Below, piece after piece: positions 1 through 8,653 of a stretch of 64,000 nt of DNA. Positions within the stretch are counted from its first letter, which is position 1; each line of letters opens with the position of its first letter. A program made the translations under genes and the position numbers. The notes under the pieces were generated by a model, which was given only the letters and a program-made list of their open reading frames with translations, had not been told where the DNA came from and did no database searches. This stretch comes from Paracoccus sp. S1E-3. Lineage in GTDB: Bacteria; Pseudomonadota; Alphaproteobacteria; Rhodobacterales; Rhodobacteraceae. The DNA lies in assembly GCF_013868135.1 (NCBI RefSeq), contig NZ_JACEMU010000004.1:930001-994000 (forward strand). Reading direction: 5' to 3'.

Positions 1-289
1 ACAGCCCCGCCGCCACCGCGCCCTGCAGCGATTCCGGCGCCCCCAGATAGGTCATCCGCGCCACGATGGCCGAGGGGGTGATGCCATGTTCGACCAGTGT
101 GATGACGATGGCATTGAAGACGCGCGACTCCTCGGGCGTGGGCTGGCGATGGGCGGTCAGCAGGAAGGCCAGATCGCCCAGGTTCATATGGCCGAGGATC
201 TCGCCCGGCAGGTCCAGCCCGCGCACGGTGATCCGGTCGGGCGTGCTCCAGCCGATGTCGGAGGTCAGGTTTTCCTTGCGCTTGGCCAT
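1..289 (-). CDS. Citryl-CoA lyase, N-terminal part (cut by window edge)
   Basis: Only the first 96 codons are present; the gene runs off the left edge. The protein starts MAKRKENLTSDIGWSTPDRI and continues with stretches such as RGLDLPGEILGHMNLGDLAF and ARMTYLGAPESLQGAVAAG. These match the small citrate-synthase-fold enzymes annotated as citryl-CoA lyase, which split citryl-CoA-type thioesters into acetyl-CoA and an oxo acid. The catalytic residues lie in the missing part. It is the last visible gene of the minus-strand group with the CoA-transferase subunits (33 bp gap), so it probably cleaves a CoA ester made by the same pathway. The true substrate may differ from citryl-CoA. Confidence 0.75.
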   Translation of the reverse strand, partial: MAKRKENLTSDIGWSTPDRITVRGLDLPGEILGHMNLGDLAFLLTAHRQPTPEESRVFNAIVITLVEHGITPSAIVARMTYLGAPESLQGAVAAGL

Positions 290-321
290 GGGTCTTCGTC
301 CTTGCTTTCGGGATTGTCGGT

Positions 322-969
322 TCAGGTCGGCATCGGGTGCAGGATCGGCGCGCCGGTCAGGGCCTGCACCTCGGAGAGGCTGTTGCCGGGGGTCAGCTCG
401 ACCAGACGGAAGCCCTCGGGCGTCACATCCAGAACCGCGAGATCGGTATAGATGCGGCTGACCACGCCCAGCCCGGTCAGCGGAAAGGTGCAGCGGCGCA
501 GCAGCTTGGGACTGCCATCTCGGTTCACATGCCGCATCATCACCAGAATGGTGGGGACGCCCACGACCAGATCCATCGCCCCGCCCACCGCCGGGGGATA
601 TTTCTCGTCCAGCGTCGCCCAATTCGCCAGATCGCCGTTCTCGGCCACCTGATAGGCGCCCAGCACGGCGATATCGATATGGCCGCCCCGCATCATCGCG
701 AAGCTGTCGGCATGTTCGAAATAGGCCGCACCCGGCACCGCCGTCACGAAGCGCTTCGAGGCGTCGATCAGCTCGACATCCTCCTGTCCCGCAGGCGGCG
801 TCGGGCCGACGCCGAGGATGCCGTTTTCGGAGTGATAGATCACCTCGCGCCCCTCGGGCAGGAAGGCCGAAACATGGGTCGGCTTGCCGATGCCCAGATT
901 GACGTATGACCCGTCGGGGATGTCGCGCGCCACCCGCGCCGCAAGTGCGTTATCGCTGAGCGAGATCAT
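322..969 (-). CDS. 3-oxoacid CoA-transferase, subunit B
   Basis: A 215-residue class I CoA-transferase beta subunit. The motif SENGILGVGP at residues 47-56 holds the catalytic glutamate (E48) that forms the glutamyl-CoA thioester in this family. The glycine-rich segment NLGIGKPTHVSAFLPEG lies near the N terminus. The start at 969 makes an ATGA overlap with the stop of subunit A, so the two are translationally coupled. The enzyme moves CoA from a donor such as succinyl-CoA to a 3-oxo or related acid. The acid is not determinable; the neighbouring citryl-CoA lyase and TAXI transporter suggest a carboxylic acid imported by this cluster. Confidence 0.88.
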   Translation of the reverse strand: MISLSDNALAARVARDIPDGSYVNLGIGKPTHVSAFLPEGREVIYHSENGILGVGPTPPAGQEDVELIDASKRFVTAVPGAAYFEHADSFAMMRGGHIDIAVLGAYQVAENGDLANWATLDEKYPPAVGGAMDLVVGVPTILVMMRHVNRDGSPKLLRRCTFPLTGLGVVSRIYTDLAVLDVTPEGFRLVELTPGNSLSEVQALTGAPILHPMPT

Positions 970-1631
970 GGCCGGACCCCATATTCGACGACAGCCTGAA
1001 CGAAGATGCCGGGCGTGACGACCTGTTCGGGGTCCAGCGGTTCGTCCGAAAGCTGGCGCACCTCGGCCACCGCATGGCGCGCGGCCATGGCCATCACCGG
1101 ATTGAAATTGCGCGCCGTGGCGTGGAAGGACAGGTTGCCCCATCGGTCGGCGCGCTCGGCCCGCAGCAGCGCGAAATCGGCGCGCAGAGGGGCTTCCAGC
1201 ACATGGCCCACACCGTCGATGATCCGGGTCTCCTTCCCTTGCGCCAGCAGCGTGCCATAGCCGGTGGGCGTGAAGAAGCCGCCCAGACCGGCGCCGGCGG
1301 CGCGAATGCGTTCGGCCAGCGTCCCCTGCGGCACCACCTCCAGCGCGATTTCGCCCGCCTCGAACCGGCGTTCGAACCAGATCGAGCCGGGCGTGCGCGG
1401 GTAGGAGCAGATGACCTTTGCCACCCGCCCCGCCTTCAGCAGCGTGGCGATGCCGGTCTCGCCGGCGCCGGCATTGTTCGAGATGACGGTCAGCCCGCTA
1501 GCGCCCTGTTCCAGCAGCGCCGCGATCAATCCGAAGGGGATCCCCGAGGAGCCGAAGCCCCCGATCATCACCACCGCGCCATCGGTGATCGGCGCCACGG
1601 CCGCAGCCAGATCGGGAAGTCGCTTGTCCAT
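966..1631 (-). CDS. 3-oxoacid CoA-transferase, subunit A
   Basis: A 221-residue alpha subunit of a class I CoA-transferase. GGFGSSGIPFGLI at residues 24-36 is the family's CoA-binding glycine loop, and NNAGAGETGI and RADRWGNLSFHATARNFNPV are also typical. It pairs with the overlapping subunit B gene to form the usual alpha/beta heterotetramer. It lies 11 bp downstream of the TRAP permease gene, so transport and CoA activation are probably one transcript. The relatives include acetoacetate:succinyl-CoA and 3-oxoadipate:succinyl-CoA transferases; sequence alone does not choose between them. Confidence 0.88.
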   Translation of the reverse strand: MDKRLPDLAAAVAPITDGAVVMIGGFGSSGIPFGLIAALLEQGASGLTVISNNAGAGETGIATLLKAGRVAKVICSYPRTPGSIWFERRFEAGEIALEVVPQGTLAERIRAAGAGLGGFFTPTGYGTLLAQGKETRIIDGVGHVLEAPLRADFALLRAERADRWGNLSFHATARNFNPVMAMAARHAVAEVRQLSDEPLDPEQVVTPGIFVQAVVEYGVRP

Positions 1632-1642
1632 GTCCCCTCCTT

Positions 1643-3658
1643 TCAGGCACTTGCCCGCGTGGCCGGGCGCTTCATCAGCAGATTGGCCACGGCCACACCT
1701 GCCAGCAGCGCCACCCCGGCCAGACTGGTCAGCAGTTCGGGGAAGATGATCAGCACCCCGCCGATGCCGAACAGCACCCGGCTGACCACGCCGATGCGGC
1801 CGACCCTGTAGATCCAGCCTTCAAAGCCGGCGGTGATGGCCCAGATGGCGATCAGCGTCAGCGCCACGCGCTCGACGATCTGCAGGGCCGTCCCCTCCAT
1901 GATCAGCGCCGGGTCGTAGACGAAGATGAAGGGCAAGACGAACAGTGGCATCCCCAGACGCATGGCGCGAAAGCCGGTCTCGACCGGTTTGGACCCGGCG
2001 ATATTCGCGGCGGTGATCGCCGCCAGCGCCACCGGCGGGGTGATATAGGACAGCATCCCCCAATAGAGGATGAACAGGTGGCTGGCGATCGGGTTCAAGC
2101 CCCCCTGCACCAGCGCCGGCGCCAGCAGGATCGACAGGAAGATGTAGCAGGCGGTGACCGTCATCCCCATGCCCAGAACGAAACTGGTCACCGCACCGGC
2201 CAGCAGCATCAGCGCGGTATTGCCGTTCGCATAAAGCAGCAGCTCGCGCGAGAAGGCGCCAGCGACGCCGGTATAGGACAGGCCGCCCACGACCAGCCCG
2301 ATCCCCGCCAGCACCGCGACCAGGCTGGCGACATTCACCGCGATATCCACGATCAGCGCCTTCAGCCGGGTGAAGGTCAGCCGGGTGTCCTTGCGGAACG
2401 CCGTCGCCACCAGCATCACCGCCGAGGCGAAATAGGGCGAACGCGCCTCCATCCTGAGGCCCATCAGCACATAGATCAGCACCGCGAGGCTCAGCAGATA
2501 GGGCCAGCCTGATTTCAGCACCGGCCAGATCGGCGGGATCTCGTCGCGGGGCAGCCCCCGCAGGCCGCGACGGGCGGCGAACATGTCGACCTGAAACAAC
2601 AGCGCGACATAGAACATGAGCGCCGGGATGACCGCCGCGACCACGATGGTGGAATACTGGACCCCCAGAAACGAGGCCATGACGAAGGCCACCGTGCCCA
2701 TGACCGGCGGCATCAGCGTGGCCCCGGTCGAGGCGCAGGCCTCGATCGCGGCGGCGTAGCTGGCGGGATAGCCCACCTTGCGCATGGTCGGGATCGAAAA
2801 CGGCCCCGAGGTCAGGATGTTGGAAATCACGCTGCCCGACAGCGACCCCAGAATGCCCGACCCCAGCACCGCCACCTTGGCCGGCCCACCCCGGCTGGTG
2901 CCCAGCAGCGCCGAGGCCAGCACCATGAAGAAGTCGCTGCCCTTGGTGACGACCAGCACCGAACCGACGATGACGAAGCCGATCACCAGTTCGGCGACCA
3001 CCTGCATCGGAATGCCGATGATCCCCTCGACCCCCAGCGCATAGGCGCGCACGGTGCCGACCGGCGAATAGGCGGTCCCCCACAGAAAGCCCGGCATGAA
3101 ATCGGCGTAAAGCGGATAACTGCCGAACAGCAGCGCCGTGGCCAGCAGCACGGTGCCCCCGGCGCGCCGCACGCCTTCCAGCGCCAGCACCACGAGGATC
3201 GCGGCCATCAGGTCGGCCATGGGCGGGGCATCGTATTCCCAGCCCTGCTGAAGGATTTCCAGCCCGTGCATCCCCAGCCAGCCGGCGCTGATCAGCGCGG
3301 CCGCCGCCAACGGCAGGTTCAGCCACAGCATCCGCCCCGCCTGTCCCGTGCGCGCAGGCAGAGTCAGGAAGGCGATGGCGAGGAAGATCCCGATCAGATA
3401 ATACAGATAGGCGCTTCCAAGCGGCTGGAACCCGAACAGGTTCAGCAGAAACTGCTGGTTGATCGCCATGACCACGCCCAGCGTGCCAAGCGCGATGACC
3501 AGCCAGCGAACCAGACGGGTCTGCGGTGCCTCTCCGGCCAGGACCGCTTCCGTCGTCAGGGCCGCGCTGTGATCGGGTGCCGCGCCAGCAGCCACCGAGG
3601 CGGCTGCGGCGCCGGCCGCGTCTGCGGAAACGTCTTTGGGGGGATGCTGGGAATCCAT
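1643..3658 (-). CDS. TRAP transporter permease, fused 4TM/12TM, TAXI type
   Basis: A 671-residue polytopic membrane protein with the fused small and large permease subunits typical of TAXI-type TRAP transporters. Hydrophobic segments begin near residue 50 after a polar Ala-rich N-terminal tail. The large-subunit part has hallmarks such as GSVSGSVISNILTSGPFSIP-like LSGSVISNILTSGPFSIPTM and SGATLMPPVMGTVAFVMASF-like STGATLMPPVMGTVAFV. The start at 3658 (MDSQHPPKD) is preferred over one 54 bp upstream because it has an AGG-type ribosome site. Na+-coupled uptake is the family function; the adjacent binding protein supplies the substrate. Confidence 0.9.
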   Translation of the reverse strand: MDSQHPPKDVSADAAGAAAASVAAGAAPDHSAALTTEAVLAGEAPQTRLVRWLVIALGTLGVVMAINQQFLLNLFGFQPLGSAYLYYLIGIFLAIAFLTLPARTGQAGRMLWLNLPLAAAALISAGWLGMHGLEILQQGWEYDAPPMADLMAAILVVLALEGVRRAGGTVLLATALLFGSYPLYADFMPGFLWGTAYSPVGTVRAYALGVEGIIGIPMQVVAELVIGFVIVGSVLVVTKGSDFFMVLASALLGTSRGGPAKVAVLGSGILGSLSGSVISNILTSGPFSIPTMRKVGYPASYAAAIEACASTGATLMPPVMGTVAFVMASFLGVQYSTIVVAAVIPALMFYVALLFQVDMFAARRGLRGLPRDEIPPIWPVLKSGWPYLLSLAVLIYVLMGLRMEARSPYFASAVMLVATAFRKDTRLTFTRLKALIVDIAVNVASLVAVLAGIGLVVGGLSYTGVAGAFSRELLLYANGNTALMLLAGAVTSFVLGMGMTVTACYIFLSILLAPALVQGGLNPIASHLFILYWGMLSYITPPVALAAITAANIAGSKPVETGFRAMRLGMPLFVLPFIFVYDPALIMEGTALQIVERVALTLIAIWAITAGFEGWIYRVGRIGVVSRVLFGIGGVLIIFPELLTSLAGVALLAGVAVANLLMKRPATRASA

Positions 3659-3763
3659 GAATGAGATCCTGACCTGCGGAATGATCCCCCGGCCCTTGCG
3701 CGCCGAGGACATGAGCGGCGGGACGACCGGGGACGGCCTTACGCGCCCGGCCCTGTGCGGGGT

Positions 3764-4888
3764 CTAGCCCAGCCCGGCCAACAGCTCGGCGCGGCGTGCC
3801 ATCCATGCCGTGGTGAATTCCTCGCCTTTCAGGTCGGGATTCTCGGCGACGAAGGCCTCCCACGCGGCGATCAGCGCGGCCTCGCGTTCAATGCGCTTCT
3901 GGTTCCAGGCATCGTCCTCGGCCGTCCAGATGCCCTTTTCCTTCAGATAGCGGATGGCGCCGTCATGAAAGGGCACGTCGATGGCGGGCCTGCCCGACTG
4001 GTCGAGCGCCCAGCGTTTCATCGTCGCCGTCCCGTCCTTGTAGAGACCGAAGGTCTCATCCAGCGCCTTGATGAAGGCATAGACCTCGTCGTCGGTCTTT
4101 TCCGGCAGGGTGGTGATGATCGGATAGCGATAAGCGGCCATCTTGGTGATCTCGCCCTCGGGCACGCCGGCGGCGATATCCTCGTCCGAGGGACTCATGA
4201 TCGGAAGCACCTTCAGCAGCTGTTCCCAGCCTTCGGGGTTGTCCGCCTCGATCGGGGCATAGTGGATGCCGCGCGGGCTTTCGGCAAGTTCGTAAAGCTG
4301 GCTGGTCGTCGGCGTGGTGCAGGTGGCGTCGGCTTCGTTGCGGGTCATCGACGACATCGCCGCCGCATAGGTCGGGAAGGTCACCACCTCGACATCCGCC
4401 AGCGTCAGGCCACCAAAGGCCAGGATCGCCTCGCATTTCACGTTGACCGAGGGGTTGCCGGCGACAAAGGCGATGCGCTTGCCGCGCGCGTCGGCGATGG
4501 TCTCGATCCCGGCATCGCCGGCGGTGATCAGAGTGATTCCGGCGGGACGCCCGGCGATGGCGCGCAGCTTGCGCGGCCCCCATTCGGGCACGGCGAAATC
4601 ATACGCCCCCTCATTGACGAAAAATGCTTCGGTGGCGAGGAAGGCATAATCGGCGCGGCCCTGGAACAGCGGCTGCAACCGGCCGATGCCGCTGCCCGAG
4701 GGCTGGATGCGGATGCGGGTGCCGAACTGCTTGCCGAAGGCATCGGCAATGGCCGAGGCTTCGGCATATCCGGCCGAGCCGACATCATAGGATGTCCAGA
4801 TCATGGTGCCCGGCAGCTCCTGCGCCGCAGCCGGCAGGGCGGCAGCCATCAGGGCGGCGAAAGCGGCCGCGCGATAGGTCTTTGTCAT
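3764..4888 (-). CDS. TAXI family TRAP transporter periplasmic binding protein
   Basis: A 374-residue secreted protein. Residues 1-22 form a signal peptide (Lys near the start, an Ala/Leu core, AAAQ cleavage context). The mature part has the TAXI-family pattern: TMIWTSYDVGSAGYAEASAI, then an IQPSGSGIGRLQPLFQGRAD ligand-pocket segment. It binds the solute in the periplasm and delivers it to the permease encoded about 100 bp downstream. TAXI proteins bind varied small organic acids, so the ligand is open. The gene is read divergently from the LysR regulator, with a dyad operator candidate in the 159-bp gap. Confidence 0.88.
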   Translation of the reverse strand: MTKTYRAAAFAALMAAALPAAAQELPGTMIWTSYDVGSAGYAEASAIADAFGKQFGTRIRIQPSGSGIGRLQPLFQGRADYAFLATEAFFVNEGAYDFAVPEWGPRKLRAIAGRPAGITLITAGDAGIETIADARGKRIAFVAGNPSVNVKCEAILAFGGLTLADVEVVTFPTYAAAMSSMTRNEADATCTTPTTSQLYELAESPRGIHYAPIEADNPEGWEQLLKVLPIMSPSDEDIAAGVPEGEITKMAAYRYPIITTLPEKTDDEVYAFIKALDETFGLYKDGTATMKRWALDQSGRPAIDVPFHDGAIRYLKEKGIWTAEDDAWNQKRIEREAALIAAWEAFVAENPDLKGEEFTTAWMARRAELLAGLG

Positions 4889-4999
4889 GCGTTAATCCTC
4901 CCGTTGGCGGGCAGACCGGCCGACCTCCTCCGTCGGGATGCGATCGCGCGTTGGCGACGCAGGTCGTGCCTCATGCCAAAGGGTGAAAGACTGGCGGCC

Positions 5000-5023
5000 A
5001 TGTTGCAAATGCATTATCAACAT
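5000..5023. promoter_or_regulatory. Dyad operator between TAXI-TRAP operon and lysR
   Basis: ATGTTG, 12 bp, then CAACAT is a perfect 6-bp inverted repeat whose centre contains the palindrome ATGCAT. It sits 25 bp upstream of the LysR start and 112 bp upstream of the divergent binding-protein start. LysR regulators typically bind T-N11-A dyads in exactly such divergent gaps. Binding by the adjacent LysR protein is an inference. Confidence 0.55.
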
Positions 5024-5047
5024 ATCAGTGATGCCACGGAGGCATGT

Positions 5048-5974
5048 ATGGATATCCGCCAGCTGCGCAACTTCGTGCAGATCGTCGAGTTGAACAGCAT
5101 CACCGCCGCCGCCGACCATCTGCGCATCGCCCAGCCCGCCCTGTCCCGCCAGGTCAAGGCGCTGGAGGAGGAACTGAGCACCGTCCTGCTGCGCCGCCAC
5201 GGCCGCGGCGTGATGCCGACCGAGGAGGGGCTGCGCCTGGCCCGGCGCGCCAAGGCCATTCTGGAGGAGATCGACGATCTCGCCGGGGACCTGTCGGGCA
5301 ATCCGCGCTCGCTGTCGGGGACGGTGACGCTGGGCCTGCCGCCGACCGTGGCCGAGATCCTCGCCACCCATATGATCGAGCGCACGCTGACGCAGTTCCC
5401 CGATGTGAAGCTGCGCATCGTCTCGGGCTTCAGCGGCCATGTGCAGGACTGGCTGCTGCGCGGCAAGATCGACCTCGGGGTCGCTTACGAGGGCCAGAAG
5501 TCGCCGCTCATCAAGGCACAGCCCATTCTTCTGGAACAGCTTTTCCTGATCCAGCCGCCGACGGGTGCGCCCGGTATGGACGGCGTTCCCATCCATGCCC
5601 ATGCGGCGTTGCAACAGCCGCTGATCCTGCCCAACCCCGAACACGGCCTGCGCGGCCGGATCGACGCCATCGCCCATGCCGAAAAGATCGATCTGAATGT
5701 GGTGCTGGAAATCGACATCCTGCCGACCATGCTGGCTTTCGTCGAACGCGGCCTTGGCAGCACCATCCTGCCGCTGGTCAGCGTCATCGCCCAGATCCGT
5801 GCCGGCCGGCTGATCGCCCGCCCCATCGTCCGGCGCAGCATCGACCGCACGCTGGTCCTGATGACGCCGCTGAACCGTCCGGGCTCGCGGCTGACCAGCG
5901 GCTTCGCGGAATTCCTGACCGACGAGGTCCACAAGCTGGTCACCGCGGGGCAATGGCCGGGCACGACACTCTGA
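5048..5974 (+). CDS. LysR family transcriptional regulator of the catabolic island
   Basis: A 308-residue LysR-type regulator. The N-terminal winged helix-turn-helix is clear (MDIRQLRNFVQIVELNSITA, then AQPALSRQVKALEEEL), followed by a linker helix and a periplasmic-binding-protein-like effector domain. The start at 5048 is set by GGAGG five bases upstream and by the family's usual MDIRQL opening; upstream in-frame Met codons are ignored. It is divergent from the TAXI-TRAP/CoA-transferase operon and precedes the class III CoA-transferase, so it probably controls both in response to the imported acid or its CoA ester. Confidence 0.9.
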   Translation: MDIRQLRNFVQIVELNSITAAADHLRIAQPALSRQVKALEEELSTVLLRRHGRGVMPTEEGLRLARRAKAILEEIDDLAGDLSGNPRSLSGTVTLGLPPTVAEILATHMIERTLTQFPDVKLRIVSGFSGHVQDWLLRGKIDLGVAYEGQKSPLIKAQPILLEQLFLIQPPTGAPGMDGVPIHAHAALQQPLILPNPEHGLRGRIDAIAHAEKIDLNVVLEIDILPTMLAFVERGLGSTILPLVSVIAQIRAGRLIARPIVRRSIDRTLVLMTPLNRPGSRLTSGFAEFLTDEVHKLVTAGQWPGTTL

Positions 5975-5979
5975 CCGGG

Positions 5980-6027
5980 CATGCCGGATCAGCATATCTG
6001 AAATGATGATCGCACCATACCGGCATG
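5980..6027. promoter_or_regulatory. Long inverted repeat between lysR and CoA-transferase
   Basis: CATGCCGG at 5980-5987 and CCGGCATG at 6020-6027 form a perfect 8-bp inverted repeat 32 bp apart. Inside it, ATCA and TGAT form a second, smaller dyad with a 12-bp spacer. It has no T-run, so it could be a terminator for lysR on the RNA level or a second regulator site for the class III CoA-transferase that starts 50 bp downstream. Confidence 0.4.
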
Positions 6028-6076
6028 TCTTGTCCGGCGCTAGACTGTCCCCGACGCGCGGCAAGGAGCAACGGAT

Positions 6077-7228
6077 ATGGACAATCGCCCTCTCGCAGGC
6101 CTTCTGGTGGTTTCGGTCGAGCAGGCCGTGGCCGCCCCCTATTGCACCAGCCGTCTTGCCGATGCGGGTGCCCGTGTCCTGAAGATCGAGCGTCCGGAGG
6201 GCGATTTCGCGCGCGGCTATGATCGGGCGGCGGCGGGGGAAAGCAGCTATTTCGTCTGGCTGAACCGGGGCAAGGAATCGGTGGCGCTGGATCTTGGCGC
6301 GCCGGCCGACCGGGCGCTGTTTCTGTCGATGACCGACCGCGCCGATGTCTTCGTCCAGAACCTCAAACCCGGCACGCTGGAGCGCAAGGGTCTCGGGTCC
6401 GAGGCGTTGCGGGCCCGCAACCCCCGTCTCATCACCTGCGCGATCAGCGGCTATGGCGAAACCGGACCCTATGCCGCGCGCAAGGCCTATGATCTGCTGA
6501 TCCAGGCTGAGAGCGGGCTGTGCAGCGTCACCGGCGGCCCCGAGGCCCCGGCCCGCGTCGGCATTTCCGTCGTCGACATCGCCACCGGCGCCGCAGCCCA
6601 GGCCGCCATTCTCGAGGCATTGCTGGCGCGGGGCCGCGCCGGGCAGGGCTGCGATATCAGGATTTCCATGTTCGACGTGATCGCCGACTGGCTGGCGGTG
6701 CCCTTCCTGCATGCGGCTGCGGGCCAGCCGCCGCAGCGGATCGGCCTGGCGCATCCCTCGATCTCGCCATATGGGGTGTTCACCACGGCGGATGGACAGG
6801 ATCTGCTGATCTCGATCCAGAACGATCGCGAATGGGCCACTTTCGCGGCGAAGGTGCTGAAAAAGCCCGCACTGGCGCAGCACCCGGATTTCGCCACCAA
6901 TACGGCCCGCGTCGCCCATCGCGCAGCGGTCGATGCCGAGGTCGCCGCCGTGATCGGCCGCCATGACAAGGCGGCGATGGGCGCGATCCTGCAAGCCGCC
7001 GACATCGCCTTTGCCGGGGTCAATGACATGGCCGGGCTGATGTCCCATCCGCACCTGAGCACCATCGCCGTGACCACGCCGGGCGCCATCTCCGTGCCCC
7101 TGCCCGCGCCGCCCGCGCGCTTCGATGGGCAGCGCCATATCGGCGCAGCGCCCGCGCCTGCGCTCGACCAGCACGGGGCGGCGATCCGGGCGGAGTTCGC
7201 CGCCCCCGTCCGCTCACACCGCGCCTGA
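6077..7228 (+). CDS. Class III (CaiB/BaiF) CoA-transferase
   Basis: A 383-residue formyl-CoA-transferase-type enzyme. Characteristic parts are the VEQAVAAPYCTSRLADAGA opening, KIERPEGD near residue 37, the LNRGKESVALDL loop, NLKPGTLERKGLG, and D167 in VGISVVDIATG at the position of the catalytic aspartate. AAGGAG lies just upstream of the ATG. It moves CoA between carboxylic acids through an aspartyl-CoA intermediate. It probably activates a dicarboxylic or related acid handled by this island; relatives act on itaconate, mesaconate, citramalate, carnitine or oxalate. Its last 15 bp overlap the end of the convergent membrane-protein gene. Confidence 0.88.
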   Translation: MDNRPLAGLLVVSVEQAVAAPYCTSRLADAGARVLKIERPEGDFARGYDRAAAGESSYFVWLNRGKESVALDLGAPADRALFLSMTDRADVFVQNLKPGTLERKGLGSEALRARNPRLITCAISGYGETGPYAARKAYDLLIQAESGLCSVTGGPEAPARVGISVVDIATGAAAQAAILEALLARGRAGQGCDIRISMFDVIADWLAVPFLHAAAGQPPQRIGLAHPSISPYGVFTTADGQDLLISIQNDREWATFAAKVLKKPALAQHPDFATNTARVAHRAAVDAEVAAVIGRHDKAAMGAILQAADIAFAGVNDMAGLMSHPHLSTIAVTTPGAISVPLPAPPARFDGQRHIGAAPAPALDQHGAAIRAEFAAPVRSHRA

Positions 7229-8653
7229 GGCGATCAGTCCGGCCAGCAGCGCCAGCCACACGATCAGGATGGTCAGGCTGTAGGCGCCGTTCCAGCGCGG
7301 GCCGACCCGCCAGACCGGGCGGCCGACAATGGTAGCGGTGATGATAATGGTGGTGATGAAGGGCGACAGCCCGATCACCGCCGTCCAGCCGCCGGTGATC
7401 GCCAGCGCGATGGCGGTGTCGGACAGGCCGGGCACGGCAAGCTGCGCCGCCACCGCCCCCAGAACCGATGCCGTGACGATCGGATTGACCCCCAGAAAGG
7501 CCAGCAGGACGATTGACAGCGCCAATCCCAGCGCCATCGTCACCGCACCGAGGCCGAACACGCCGATCGCCGCGCGCAGGGCGTCGGCCGGGATCAGTGC
7601 CAGCAGCACCACCGGCAGGAATCCGGCGGCGGCGAAGACGCCCACTTCCGGCGCCATGTCGGACAGCCGCCGCCAGACGCCGCCGGCAGCCTGGCGCAGA
7701 CCCGCAGCGGCGCCGCCGTGACTTCGCCTGCCGGACGCCGCCGCCCACAGTGCGGCATAGCCGGGCACCGCCAGGATCAACGCCTGCTGAAAGCTCAGCC
7801 CGGTGGTGCCGTGCAGCAGGAACACCGCCGCACCAAGCGCCAGCACATGGCCCAGCAGCAACACCGCCCCGATCCAGGAACCCGGCGGCGGGGACGCCGG
7901 CGCCAGCCCCAGGCCGCGAAAGCGCCGCCCCTCGCGGCGGTCGAAGGCCCAGCCGATGGCCACGAACAGGAAGGACATGGCAAAGCCCAAGGGGCCGAAT
8001 TGCGCATAACTGATGCCCGGCAGCGCGATCAGGACGGCACTGGTGGCAAAGCCGAAGGGCGACCATAGCGAGATCAGCCCGAAGCCGCGCATGACAGCGA
8101 GGGTCATCCGGCGCAGACGCGCCTCGCGCGCGTCGGCCGGCAGCAGTTCGGCGTCGTTGGCGTCCATGGCGCGACGCGACAGGTCCAGCAGCAGCGCGAG
8201 ACCGCCGAAATTGATCAGCACGCCGAACAGATGGCCGCCGAAGCACAATGCCAGATAGCGGCGCGAGGGCGGCTGACGGGTCAGGAACGCGCCCGCGCGG
8301 GCGACCTCGGGGGCGATGGCGGCGGCGGCGCGCAGCGTGCCCAGCATGGCAATCAGCGCCGCGAGGAACAGCATCCGGTCGGCGGCGCGCAGCAGGATGG
8401 CGTGGTCGAGTCCCTGACGCAGCGCCACCCCCAGCGCCGCCAGCGACAGCAACACCGGCACCCAGGTGCCAAGGCTGAACTGCCGCCAGCCCAGCAGCAG
8501 AAACAGGCACAGCGCCGCCGAACCGGCCAGCACCAGCACCACGGATGGCACGAAGATCAGCACCGCCGCCGCGACCATGACGGCGGCCAGCAGCGCGCGC
8601 CGCAGATTGGTCAGGGAAGCGGCGACGGGCGCCTCCTCGCCGGCGATCAGCAT
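7214..8653 (-). CDS. Polytopic membrane protein of unknown family
   Basis: A 479-residue, very hydrophobic protein with about eleven to twelve membrane spans and a basic central loop (around residues 300-325, rich in Arg, Gly and Ala). I do not recognise the family firmly. The mix of glycine/proline-containing spans such as VNPIVTASVLGAVAAQLAVP and GLSPFITTIIITATIVG recalls ion-transporter-superfamily carriers. It overlaps the upstream crotonase gene by 7 bp, so it is the last gene of the acyl-CoA operon and may export or import a pathway compound. Its tail overlaps the convergent CoA-transferase gene by 15 bp. Confidence 0.7.
   Translation of the reverse strand: MLIAGEEAPVAASLTNLRRALLAAVMVAAAVLIFVPSVVLVLAGSAALCLFLLLGWRQFSLGTWVPVLLSLAALGVALRQGLDHAILLRAADRMLFLAALIAMLGTLRAAAAIAPEVARAGAFLTRQPPSRRYLALCFGGHLFGVLINFGGLALLLDLSRRAMDANDAELLPADAREARLRRMTLAVMRGFGLISLWSPFGFATSAVLIALPGISYAQFGPLGFAMSFLFVAIGWAFDRREGRRFRGLGLAPASPPPGSWIGAVLLLGHVLALGAAVFLLHGTTGLSFQQALILAVPGYAALWAAASGRRSHGGAAAGLRQAAGGVWRRLSDMAPEVGVFAAAGFLPVVLLALIPADALRAAIGVFGLGAVTMALGLALSIVLLAFLGVNPIVTASVLGAVAAQLAVPGLSDTAIALAITGGWTAVIGLSPFITTIIITATIVGRPVWRVGPRWNGAYSLTILIVWLALLAGLIASGAV

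Noticed and set aside
322..1143. Longer start for CoA-transferase subunit B
   Set aside because: It overlaps subunit A in another frame; the ATGA-coupled start at 969 gives the family length.
3755..5047. N-terminal extension of the LysR gene over the divergent binding-protein gene
   Set aside because: It reads through the opposite strand of the TAXI gene; GGAGG and the MDIRQL opening place the start at 5048.
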